A stretch of 37,570 nt of DNA, from NCBI GenBank assembly GCA_964580315.1, contig CAZOKH010000031.1, positions 1 through 37,570 on the forward strand, given 5' to 3'. The stretch comes from CAZOKH01 sp964580315. Its GTDB lineage: Bacteria; Chloroflexota; Anaerolineae; Anaerolineales; Anaerolineaceae. The notes below the pieces were generated by a model that made no database searches, was not told where the DNA came from, and worked only from the letters and a program-made list of their open reading frames with translations. Numbering within the stretch: the first letter of the stretch is position 1; each line of letters opens with the position of its first letter. Below are positions 17,640 through 24,989 of the stretch, piece by piece. The position numbers and the translations under genes were made by a program.

Positions 17640-17667
17640 TTGTTCATTTTTCAAATTGCTGTATAAT
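17640..17667 (+). promoter_or_regulatory. Promoter of the GTPase/HD-GYP operon
   Basis: TTGTTC (17640-17645), a 16-base spacer and consensus TATAAT (17662-17667) lie about 70 bases before the GTPase start, in an AT-rich leader. Confidence 0.6.
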
Positions 17668-17736
17668 CATTTTACAACCGGGCGACTCGTTCTTTCATTA
17701 TTACCATCACCCTGATAAGTATTCATGGAGGGTGTG

Positions 17737-18264
17737 TTGTCCACTTCAATCATTCAGAAAAAAATATGCCTGTTGGGCGATTTTTCAACCGGGAAAACCA
17801 GCCTGGTTCGGCGCTTTGTTTATAACGTTTTCGACGAACGATACATGTCTACACTGGGGGTAAACATCAGCCGCAAAGTGGTCGACCTGACGGCCGAACA
17901 TTGGGTGCATTTGATGATCTGGGACCTGTCGGGTAATGAGAAGTTCGACGGGGCACGCTCTGAATATATCCGGGGGGCATCGGGCGCATTGCTGGTGGGT
18001 GATTTATCCCGCGGGGACACGATTGCAAAGTTACCCCTTTTTCGGGATTTCTTTTACGAAACCAACCCGGATGTTCCCATCATTGTTATTGGAAACAAAT
18101 CAGATTTATTACCCGAAAATTCTGAAATAATTGATCAAGTGCAGGAAATTTCCAATGGGTTTAATGCCCCCTGCAAAATTACCAGTGCGAAAACAGGAGA
18201 CGAAGTGGAATCCGCCTTTTCTTTACTGGCGCAATTATTAGTGAATTCTCACAATGCAAGCTGA
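17737..18264 (+). CDS. Rab/Ras-like small GTPase
   Basis: A 175-residue stand-alone small GTPase. Using TTG 17737 as residue 1, it has the P-loop GDFSTGKT (14-21), a switch-I threonine in STLGVNIS (T39), WDLSGNEKF (62-70), NKSD (120-123) and TSAK (149-152). This is the full G1-G5 set in Rab-like form (compare WDTAGQERF). The residue at the catalytic glutamine position is asparagine (N67), so its own hydrolysis may be slow or depend on a partner. There is no C-terminal prenylation cysteine. TTG 17737 has GGAGG six bases upstream; ATG 17725 would place that site inside the gene. It overlaps the HD-GYP gene by 11 bases and converges on a roadblock-domain gene, its likely regulator. Confidence 0.9.
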   Translation: MSTSIIQKKICLLGDFSTGKTSLVRRFVYNVFDERYMSTLGVNISRKVVDLTAEHWVHLMIWDLSGNEKFDGARSEYIRGASGALLVGDLSRGDTIAKLPLFRDFFYETNPDVPIIVIGNKSDLLPENSEIIDQVQEISNGFNAPCKITSAKTGDEVESAFSLLAQLLVNSHNAS

Positions 18265-19276
18265 CCTTTTTGATTTCCTGCTGAATACTCAAAAATCCAA
18301 ATATGCCCGGTTTGATGCGACCTTTCATTTGACCGAGTATTCACCCGGCCTTGAAACGTTTTTATCTGCCGATCGCAAGGTTGAAATTGGCTGCCATATT
18401 GCCGAAATTTTTTTTGAATTAATTGGTTTTGATCCATATCTTGCCGAACTGCGCGACCATCAAAAACCGCCGCTCTTTCTCAACTGGATCAATCAGATTC
18501 CGCTCAGTGTGCAGCCGGCTGAAACAACGGACCACAACCCGCTGGCGGCCTATTTCCACCTTCAGGTGTTTCCGTTTCAACCCGGGTTGTTGGTGGTGTT
18601 GAGAGATGTTTCGTACGAAAGTGAAATGGAACAGCTTGTCTATAACCGGCGCAATGAACTGGATATCCTGTCCAAACAGTTGATCAACGAGCTTTCACAG
18701 GCCAATGTCGAATTGCAACAGGCTTATGAAACCACCCTGATGGGTTGGGCAAAAGCGCTGGAAATGCGCGACGGCGAGACAAAAGGGCACAGCGACCGCA
18801 CGGTTACCCTGATGCGCCGTTTAGCCAAACACATGGGCATGGATGACGCCGATATCCAGTTTTATTGTTACGGCGCACTGCTGCATGATATTGGAAAAAT
18901 GGGAATCCCTGATCGCATCCTTTTAAAGCCCGAACCGTTGAATGAGAGCGATTGGGCGATTATGAAAACCCATACCCTGATGGGTGAAAAATTGCTCAAG
19001 CCCATTAAATATCTTGAAAAATCCATGGATATTGTGATGTATCATCATGAGCAGTGGAACGGAAAGGGCTACCCCTATGGATTGAAAGGGGAGGAAATTC
19101 CACTGGCAGCCCGCATCTTTACAGTGATTGATGTTTATGACGCCATGACCAGCCACCGCCCTTACAACCCGGCGAGAACCCATGAAGAAGCCATCCGGCA
19201 TATTAAGTCGCTCAGCGGCATTGAATTTGACCCGCGGGTGGTTGAATGTTTCGTTGCCATGTTCCAGGATGATTGA
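18254..19276 (+). CDS. PAS-like/HD-GYP phosphodiesterase
   Basis: A 340-residue soluble protein. Residues about 15-120 look like a PAS-type sensor (RFDATFHLTEYSPG at its start, LLVVLRDVSYESEME at its end). A short coiled segment follows. The HD-GYP domain runs from about 160 to 335, with GHSDRT (178-183), HDIGK (211-215), HHEQWNGKGYP (264-274, containing the GYP) and DVYDAMTSHRPY. HD-GYP enzymes degrade cyclic di-GMP using a two- or three-metal site, and all visible ligands are present. The gene overlaps the GTPase gene by 11 bases, so the two are translationally coupled and probably act together. No membrane segment is seen. Confidence 0.9.
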   Translation: MQADLFDFLLNTQKSKYARFDATFHLTEYSPGLETFLSADRKVEIGCHIAEIFFELIGFDPYLAELRDHQKPPLFLNWINQIPLSVQPAETTDHNPLAAYFHLQVFPFQPGLLVVLRDVSYESEMEQLVYNRRNELDILSKQLINELSQANVELQQAYETTLMGWAKALEMRDGETKGHSDRTVTLMRRLAKHMGMDDADIQFYCYGALLHDIGKMGIPDRILLKPEPLNESDWAIMKTHTLMGEKLLKPIKYLEKSMDIVMYHHEQWNGKGYPYGLKGEEIPLAARIFTVIDVYDAMTSHRPYNPARTHEEAIRHIKSLSGIEFDPRVVECFVAMFQDD

Positions 19277-19284
19277 ACGCAAAT

Positions 19285-19328
19285 AACCAGCGCACCATGC
19301 TTTGTGGCTGGTTGGCCAGGTTTTTTTT
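19285..19328 (+). terminator. Terminator of the GTPase/HD-GYP operon
   Basis: AACCAGC (19285-19291) pairs with GCTGGTT (19307-19313). An alternative short stem CTGG/CCAG (19308-19319) is directly followed by a run of eight T. It lies between two convergent operons. Confidence 0.6.
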
Positions 19329-19348
19329 CCCAACTTCTTTAGATTAGA

Positions 19349-20842
19349 CTACTCGACAGGTGTGATGAGCTGAGCGGGAATGGGCTGCGGCAGCCCCACC
19401 CACATCATGGGCACCCAGCCTTCCTGAACGCCCGTTTCGGTTGTCCAGGCAATTTTTACCCAGCGGTCATACTGCGCGCGAATTTCCACCGGAGTGTTGA
19501 TCAGAATCGCGACCGGGTAGAATTCTGAATTGAGCGTGGGATCAAGGCGAACCCACACGTTGCCGGTCATGACGCCGGTCAGCAAACCGGGTGTAGTTGT
19601 GAAGGTTGGAACCGCCGTGGTAGTGGACAGGGGTGTTTCCGTTGCGGTGGGCGCCGGCGTGGCAGTTGGCAGGGTGGTGGCTGTTGGCGTGGGAGGCGGC
19701 AATGTGGCAGTGGGCCGGGGAAAAGCAACCGGCATCAGGCGCACGGTGATGATGCAGGCGAAGATGGATAATGCAATCAACAACAACAGGGCTGCTGCGC
19801 CCCAGCCTAACAGCTTCTTCTGGTTGGGATTGAGGGTTTCTTTCTGGAATGCCGCGCCCAGGTCTTCGGGCGAGGGATGCAGCAGGGGGGTGAGTTCGTC
19901 GCGAAAATCGTGCAAGCGATCCATTTCTCCCGAAAAGCTGCTCAATTCCTCGGCAAACTGCATGTTAATATCATGAATGGTGTTGTGCATCAGGGTGGTG
20001 TAACCTGAAGGCTGCACGCCTTCCACTACCACCGCCAGGTAGGCATACACCCCGTTGCGCAGCAGAATGTGAGAGTCGCCGTACTGGATTTCTTCCAGCT
20101 CGTCTTCCCTGGACTGAAAGGTGTCCTGGGCAAAATTGCGGATGGCGGTCAGGATGGCGCTGAAAATATCGGAGTCCATCTTTTCTTCGTTGCGCGCCAC
20201 CTGTTTCAGCAGCAGCCCCGTCTCGCGGTGAATGAGAAAAACATGCGAAATTTTATAATCCAGCGCCTGGCGCAGGATGAGATCAGCCTCTGACACGCCT
20301 CTCAAGCGAGCTGTGAAACGGGTGATCTGTTGTTTGAGATTGAAATTTTGCTGCAGGTTGGCATCAATGCGGCGGCGCAGGTCTTGCATGGCGTCGGCAA
20401 TGGCTTTGCTGATGGTTTGACCGATGATGGGCGACAAAGCCGCGATCATTTCAGGGCGGGCGTTGCGAATCTGGCTGCTGATGGCCGGTGAAATGACCGG
20501 TGCGACGATCTTGCCATATTCGACCGGCGCTTTTTTGAATTCTTTCTGCAAAGCCGGCGCCAGTCCCAGCCTGATGAGATCGGTCACCTGATCGGGATTG
20601 GTCAAGTTTTCCTGCAGGCCGGCAAGGTGTTGTTCCAAATCCTTGCTTTTCTGGCCCAGGTTCCGAAGGGCGTCTCCAAGCTGCCGGATATCTTCCGGCA
20701 GCGGATTGGATAGCCCTTCCAAATAGCGGACCTGATCCTGCAGCCGGGTGATGTCTTCATGCAGCACATGAAAATCGGTCTGCAGCAGGCGCTCTAATGA
20801 CTGGCGCAACGCGGCAATATCAACAGGCGGGTCAGGGGTCAT
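19349..20842 (-). CDS. Membrane-anchored coiled-coil/roadblock-like protein with extracellular SH3-like domain
   Basis: A 497-residue single-pass protein. Residues 1-175 are long helices and coiled coil with repeated 'PVISPAI/LSPIIGQTI' phrases. Residues about 182-305 look like a roadblock/LC7-type domain (VSEADLILRQALDYKISHVF, then HRETGLLLKQV, ILTAIRNFAQDTF and YAYLAVVVEG). The same segment occurs, to my recollection, in cyanobacterial 'OmpA-family' proteins. A transmembrane helix spans about 343-368, a Thr/Pro-rich stalk 376-418 and an SH3-like domain 422-484 (VWVRLDP at its start, WVKIAW and GWVPMMW). The predicted topology is N-terminus inside, SH3 domain outside on the cell wall. Roadblock proteins such as MglB regulate small GTPases; the neighbouring GTPase is the obvious partner. 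Partnership is inference. Confidence 0.8.
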   Translation of the reverse strand: MTPDPPVDIAALRQSLERLLQTDFHVLHEDITRLQDQVRYLEGLSNPLPEDIRQLGDALRNLGQKSKDLEQHLAGLQENLTNPDQVTDLIRLGLAPALQKEFKKAPVEYGKIVAPVISPAISSQIRNARPEMIAALSPIIGQTISKAIADAMQDLRRRIDANLQQNFNLKQQITRFTARLRGVSEADLILRQALDYKISHVFLIHRETGLLLKQVARNEEKMDSDIFSAILTAIRNFAQDTFQSREDELEEIQYGDSHILLRNGVYAYLAVVVEGVQPSGYTTLMHNTIHDINMQFAEELSSFSGEMDRLHDFRDELTPLLHPSPEDLGAAFQKETLNPNQKKLLGWGAAALLLLIALSIFACIITVRLMPVAFPRPTATLPPPTPTATTLPTATPAPTATETPLSTTTAVPTFTTTPGLLTGVMTGNVWVRLDPTLNSEFYPVAILINTPVEIRAQYDRWVKIAWTTETGVQEGWVPMMWVGLPQPIPAQLITPVE

Positions 20843-20909
20843 AGGCTGCCAATCGTAAAAAATCAGCTAATTTAATGTGCACAGCGTGCACAGGAACCCG
20901 GCCGGATTC

Positions 20910-21254
20910 TTATTGATTTTGGCCGGCTATGGCTGCTTTAAACTCTTGGATGGCGCTTTCCACGGCCGATACCAGCGCATTTTGGGCTTCCAGGTTTTTC
21001 TGCCAGCTCGCATTTTGTGATTTTTTGAAGGAGGCCAGCAGTTCATGCAGCTCGCGCAGGGTGTTTTCGCGGGTGGTCACCTCTGCCTCTAGCGCCTGGC
21101 GCAGGTTCCGGTTTTCGGTTCTAAGCTGGGAGATGGCGCTTTCGTTTTGATTGAAACGTTCTTCGATCTGTGCGATCTGGTCGCCAAAAAGAATCTTGCG
21201 AATATCATCCACTTCTCCCGAAGGTTTTTGGACATTCGTATCATCTTTCGTCAT
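20910..21254 (-). CDS. Small coiled-coil protein upstream of the roadblock gene
   Basis: A 114-residue, charged, almost wholly helical protein. After a short disordered start it has DIRKILFGDQIAQIEERFNQ (about residues 17-36). That pattern, a short 'ILFGxQ' motif leading into a coiled coil, recurs in small partners of cyanobacterial OmpA/roadblock proteins as I recall them. The remaining ~75 residues are heptad-rich. The start at ATG 21254 (AAAAAGGAA upstream) is preferred over an in-frame extension of 28 residues. It precedes the roadblock-like gene by 67 bases on the same strand and is probably co-transcribed. It may form a scaffold with the N-terminal coiled coil of that protein. Confidence 0.75.
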   Translation of the reverse strand: MTKDDTNVQKPSGEVDDIRKILFGDQIAQIEERFNQNESAISQLRTENRNLRQALEAEVTTRENTLRELHELLASFKKSQNASWQKNLEAQNALVSAVESAIQEFKAAIAGQNQ

Positions 21255-21685
21255 GGCCAATTCCTTTTTCCCACACTCGAATGATTTAACAAACCATAAA
21301 AATATTGTACAGTAATCCCTTTTTATTGCAAGTTTCATCCGTGTTTTGCAGTAGATTGGCTTACGTCAACCGGCGGGAAAAAGCTGTTCTAGTTTTATTT
21401 AATGAGATTGTCGCCACTGCTGATTAAAAACAGGGAATCGCATTCCCTGTTTTAGGTATGAAAACAGGGAGTGCCGCTCCCTGTTTTTTGACTTTTTCGT
21501 CAAAACGCGGCGCGAGGAGAAATCTTGACGCAAATCATTCAAGAATCATAATCGAAAAATTGAGCGCCAGGATTTCTCACCCCCTTTGCCTGCTTTCTTG
21601 TGCTATTTTCCAGAACGAAGCAGGGGGTTTCGAAATGGCTGTTACTTTCGTGCCTTTTGGGTTTTTCGTTGTCAAACCGGCAATC
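21255..21685. repeat. Palindrome-dense spacer
   Basis: These 431 bases hold no gene. They contain two tandem hairpins (21427-21453, 21461-21487), a small palindrome TTTTGAC/GTCAAAA (21486-21505), and a looser pair GAGAAATCTTG (21517-21527) / CAGGATTTCTC (21568-21578). Up to 21685 there are pieces resembling common intergenic 'gagaaatctt...cgaaatg' repeats. The left part (21255-21340) must hold the promoter and ribosome site of the coiled-coil gene. Confidence 0.6.
21427..21487 (-). terminator. Two tandem hairpin terminators sharing one stem
   Basis: AAAACAGGGAAT (21427-21438) pairs with 21442-21453 around a 3-base loop. AAAACAGGGAG (21461-21471) pairs with 21477-21487 around a 5-base loop. 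The two stems are near copies. Both ends carry A/T runs, so they can terminate the minus-strand gene ending at 21686 and shield the roadblock operon. Confidence 0.65.
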
Positions 21686-22366
21686 TCAATACACAATCAC
21701 CTGCGGCACACTTTTCGCCAGCAGCACGGTCAGGCGCATGTCGTTCTCGCCGAATTTGCCCTTGAAGTACTGCCGCTCCACATTAATCTGCATCAATTGG
21801 CGGTAGAGGGGGCCATAATCAGCCTGGGCCACTTTGCTCACCGTGTCGCAGCCGGCATCGACCAGCAGGCGGGCGAAGTTGGCGCCCACCCAGCGAATGC
21901 GGCTGACGTCGGTCAGGTGGGTCAGTTCGAGGATCACTGCCTCATCCACGCCGGTTTGGGCTGCCAGGGCTGCCCGCTCAGCCGGGGTTTGGATGAAGGC
22001 GAACAACTGCGGGGTGCTGTGGATGCCGTGCTGCGCCAGCTTTTGCACCGCTTCGGCCGGGATGCCGGGAAACTCAAACAGGTTGACCGCTTTAGGCTGG
22101 CAATTGTTAACCTCGCGCCGCAAGATGGCAAGATATTCCTCATCCAACCCGCTTTTTCGGGCAAGGTCTTTCATCTTCTGCGACGACTTGAGTTCCGCCA
22201 GCAGGTCAGCCAGAGTAACCAAACCCAGCCCGCGCAGGCGGTCAAAGCGGATATGCAGGTCTTCATGCAGCACTTCCCGGCTGGGCAGCAGCTCGGTTTG
22301 TGCCAGTTCCTTTTCATAGTCGGATAGGCTAATCTGGCTGAAATCAACGAAAAAATCTTTTGTCAT
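21686..22366 (-). CDS. DUF4332-like helix-hairpin-helix protein
   Basis: A 226-residue soluble protein made of tandem helix-hairpin-helix-like motifs. Examples are IRFDRLRGLGLVTLADLLAEL (39-59), FEFPGIPAEAVQKLAQHGIH and IRWVGANFARLLVDAGCDTV. The last is the characteristic 'I.GVGPxxAxLLxxAGI.TV' pattern of DUF4332. Such domains often bind DNA or serve as interaction platforms; no catalytic residues are seen. ATG 22366 is preceded by AGGAAAGGAAA and by a good promoter. It is a single gene, between palindromic spacers on both sides. Its role is unknown. Confidence 0.8.
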   Translation of the reverse strand: MTKDFFVDFSQISLSDYEKELAQTELLPSREVLHEDLHIRFDRLRGLGLVTLADLLAELKSSQKMKDLARKSGLDEEYLAILRREVNNCQPKAVNLFEFPGIPAEAVQKLAQHGIHSTPQLFAFIQTPAERAALAAQTGVDEAVILELTHLTDVSRIRWVGANFARLLVDAGCDTVSKVAQADYGPLYRQLMQINVERQYFKGKFGENDMRLTVLLAKSVPQVIVY

Positions 22367-22408
22367 GGAAGGTTTCCTTTCCTACTTAAAAAATTGCACA
22401 TACGTTCT

Positions 22409-22437
22409 ATTTTAATGGTATTACACAAAAAAAGCAA
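22409..22437 (-). promoter_or_regulatory. Promoter of the DUF4332-like gene
   Basis: On the minus strand: TTGCTT (22437-22432), a 17-base spacer and TAAAAT (22414-22409), 43 bases before the start codon. The rest of the 340-base spacer 22367-22706 holds a terminator at 22658-22683 and no gene. Confidence 0.55.
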
Positions 22438-22657
22438 ATCGATTGGGAGGTTGGTGCTGAAAATGGTTCATTAATAACCTGTTCAGCAACATGGGCAGCC
22501 CCAGCAATGACCCATCAGGTACTAACTTGCAATGAAATTGCTATCAGGATTTCTTGACCCTTTTTTCTATCCATAACCAAACAAATGTCATAAACCGGGT
22601 CTCGAAATGATAGAAAAAAAAGAGGGCAGCCACACGGGTCTGTCCCTACAAAATACA

Positions 22658-22683
22658 CAGGGCGGCTCAACTGAGCCGCCCTG
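22658..22683 (-). terminator. Terminator of the sigma/anti-sigma-like operon
   Basis: A perfect 12-bp stem CAGGGCGGCTCA (22658-22669) / TGAGCCGCCCTG (22672-22683) with a 2-base gap. On the minus strand it is followed by TGTATTTTG. It lies 24 bases after the gene ending at 22707. Confidence 0.75.
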
Positions 22684-22706
22684 ATGTGTAGCAACAATCC
22701 ATCCGG

Positions 22707-24146
22707 TTATTCAACCGGCAATTGCCACTGCATTTGCCAGGTTCCATCAACCCGGAGGTGAATCTGGTTGATTTCAAACTCAACCTTTCCGGCGGGGAGT
22801 TCTTCCGAGAAGTACAGGTTCATCTGTTGTATGCCGCTTTCCAGGCTTCTGCCTTCACCCCAGCTTGATTGAGGCTTTGCCAGGCTGGTGCAGTGGAAGA
22901 ACACATTGCTCACTTGAGGGGCCGTTTCGATCTCGAGCGCATACCCCTTTGACTTGGGCTGCATGTTTTCACCGGATTCGCTCTCCACCACACTCGCTTT
23001 GCGAACACGGATTTTCTGCCCCAACACATCCAGGTCCTGATTCAACTCCCAGGACTGCCCCACCTGCGGATCGGCGCCTGCCTCGAACGAGAAGGTCGGC
23101 CCATCGCCTTCCTCCAGAATGCCCACCACATACACCGATTTGATTTGGATGGTGAGCGGCTGCTGGAAAACCAGTTCCTTGATCTTGAAGGCAAAGTTGT
23201 TATCCTGTGTGCCTTCCTCGGTGGCCTCAATGGTCAGCGACTTGCCGCCAGCGTCGGTCACTGCAACATCTTCGGGGCTGACCCAGATATTTTCGATCCG
23301 TTCATCGCTCCATACCACATGCCCGGTCACCAGGTAACCATCCTCCATTTTCGCGACCCGGTCCATGGCAAAGCTGATGTCTGCCAACATGCCCTGCGAT
23401 TCGTCAACGGCGTTGGTTGCAGGCTGCGTTTCCACTGCCACGGGTTGTTCAATTTCTTCGCCTTCAAACACCGGCATCAGGGTCATATCCAGCGGCATGG
23501 GAACCAGTGCCAAATCAACCGCCCATTCAGCCGGGGCGGTGCATCTTTCATCCGGGATATCCATGGATGCCAGCAGGGTGAAGCGGTCAACCCCTTCAGC
23601 CAAAGCCGGGTAGATAATTTGCGCCTGGCTGCCTTGCGCGCCGCCGCCAATGGGCAGGCGGAGCTTGCCGTCGGGCAGGCGAATCTGGTTGCGGTCATAG
23701 AAACAGGGCACGCCTTCGTCGGGTTTGCCCTCGGGCAGGTTCAAGAAATGATAGGAAACCACCAGGCTGTTGCCGTCTGACACCGCCTGATCGACAATCA
23801 GGGTCACCCCGTTTTGTTCCTTGCTGACCGGTTCGGGCAGGTAGAGCGTGCCGTCGCCGCGCTGCACAAAGCCCACACCGGGCAGGTAGCCAAACAGGCT
23901 GCTGACGGCTTCGACCACTTTTTGGGGCCCAACCACCGCAATAATCAGTGCCACAGCGATCAACACCGTTGCGGCGCTCCAGGCGGGCGTGGGAAACAGC
24001 TTTTGAAACAGCGAGCGCGGTTTGGGCTGGCGCGCCTGGCTGGCAAGCTGGTTCCACAGGTCATTCGAGAATTCACGGTTGGGTTCAACCGACTGCACGG
24101 CTTTGCGAATTTGTTCTTCCAGCGGAAGTTGAGTTTGATTAGTCAT
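22707..24146 (-). CDS. Membrane-anchored sigma-factor partner (anti-sigma-like) with large extracellular part
   Basis: A 479-residue protein with a cytoplasmic N-terminus of about 55 residues, one transmembrane helix (about 56-73, SAATVLIAVALIIAVVG) and some 400 residues outside. The first part after the helix (VVEAVSSLFGYLPGVGFVQR) and the beta-rich following segments resemble DUF4179-type partners of sigma factors. ATG 24146 has GGAGGT upstream and overlaps the sigma gene by eight bases. No zinc-binding HxxxCxxC motif is visible, so it is not a classic ZAS anti-sigma factor. Its likely task is to hold or release the sigma factor in response to an external signal. That is inference from topology and coupling. 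Confidence 0.75.
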   Translation of the reverse strand: MTNQTQLPLEEQIRKAVQSVEPNREFSNDLWNQLASQARQPKPRSLFQKLFPTPAWSAATVLIAVALIIAVVGPQKVVEAVSSLFGYLPGVGFVQRGDGTLYLPEPVSKEQNGVTLIVDQAVSDGNSLVVSYHFLNLPEGKPDEGVPCFYDRNQIRLPDGKLRLPIGGGAQGSQAQIIYPALAEGVDRFTLLASMDIPDERCTAPAEWAVDLALVPMPLDMTLMPVFEGEEIEQPVAVETQPATNAVDESQGMLADISFAMDRVAKMEDGYLVTGHVVWSDERIENIWVSPEDVAVTDAGGKSLTIEATEEGTQDNNFAFKIKELVFQQPLTIQIKSVYVVGILEEGDGPTFSFEAGADPQVGQSWELNQDLDVLGQKIRVRKASVVESESGENMQPKSKGYALEIETAPQVSNVFFHCTSLAKPQSSWGEGRSLESGIQQMNLYFSEELPAGKVEFEINQIHLRVDGTWQMQWQLPVE

Positions 24147-24711
24147 GATGTACCTCCATTTGAGACTGCATGCGTTCAAGCAAGCGGGATAACGATTTGC
24201 GCACGGCATCTTCTTTGCGCCCGAGCACTTCGCCAATTTCGCGGTAGCTCAATTCGGCCATGAAGCGCAGCCGGATCAGTTCCTGGTCGTCGGCGGGCAA
24301 TTGATGGATCATACGCAAAACCCGGCGCACGTCATCTTGCTGAACCGATTGCGACAACAGGTCTGCCGATACTTCGGGCTGTTCGACGCTGTCAAGCGCG
24401 ACCGCCCTGGATTGCGATCGATAGAAATCGACCACGCGGGCGTGGGCAATGCGAAACAACCATGCCGAAAAACAGCCCCGGCTGCGGTAACGCGGCAAAT
24501 CTTCATATGCCTTGAGAAATACCTGTGAAGTCAAATCCTCGGCGTCTTTCTCATTGGCCACGCGAAAATAAAAATAGCGATAGATGCGCTTGAACCATTT
24601 CAGGTAGAGCTGCCTGAACTCAACCGGGTTGTGTTGAGCGGCAGTCACCAGCATTTCGTCATCATCCAGGTAATTTTTTTGTTCCATATCCAGTACAACG
24701 GTTTCTGTCAT
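24139..24711 (-). CDS. ECF-type RNA polymerase sigma factor
   Basis: A 190-residue sigma factor with region 2 (FRQLYLKWFKRIYRYFYFRV, then DAEDLTSQVFLKAYEDLPRY, then SAWLFRIAHARVVDFYRS) and region 4 (LPADDQELIRLRFMAELSYR with EIGEVLGRKEDAVRKSLSRL). There is no region 1.1 or 3, so it belongs to the extracytoplasmic-function group. AAAGGA precedes ATG 24711. Its end overlaps the start of the membrane-bound partner by eight bases. The operon is divergent from a transglutaminase-like lipoprotein gene, a possible target. Confidence 0.93.
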   Translation of the reverse strand: MTETVVLDMEQKNYLDDDEMLVTAAQHNPVEFRQLYLKWFKRIYRYFYFRVANEKDAEDLTSQVFLKAYEDLPRYRSRGCFSAWLFRIAHARVVDFYRSQSRAVALDSVEQPEVSADLLSQSVQQDDVRRVLRMIHQLPADDQELIRLRFMAELSYREIGEVLGRKEDAVRKSLSRLLERMQSQMEVHHD

Positions 24712-24826
24712 GTTTTTTCCTTTCGGAATATTCTATTGTAGTCAAAGATGCACCTTCAAGGAGATAAACCGTTGAAAACCGAAAAACCGGACAAAAGAAT
24801 GATGTTGAACATTGAAAAACATAACA

Positions 24827-24918
24827 GACCCTAAAGGTTTAATACGCGATTTTGTACAAAAACGCCGTTCTAACCAAACTTTCACTAAAAAAACACGAAA
24901 CTTGAAACCTTTAGGGTC
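24827..24918. repeat. Split palindrome with 64-base interior, GACCC-AAAGG family
   Basis: The perfect 14-base arms GACCCTAAAGGTTT (24827-24840) and AAACCTTTAGGGTC (24905-24918) are followed by TTTTTC. The interior contains a perfect 12-base palindrome TTTTGTACAAAA (24850-24861). The arms resemble the compact terminator-like palindromes elsewhere in the window. The element lies between the divergent sigma operon and the lipoprotein at 24990, so its inner palindrome could be an operator. Confidence 0.7.
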
Positions 24919-24989
24919 TTTTTCAACGTTCTAAGAGTAGAAATTTTCCATCGATCGTCATACAATGAAATTAAGGAAAGAAGGGCAAA

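Noticed and set aside
17532..17700. Terminator for the DegV gene
   Set aside because: Only a weak GCCC/GGGC stem without a T-run is visible, so I do not call a terminator here.
19600..19745. Tandem GGC/GTGG-rich sequence resembling a minisatellite
   Set aside because: It is the coding sequence of the Thr/Pro stalk of the roadblock-like protein. Low-complexity codons explain the pattern.
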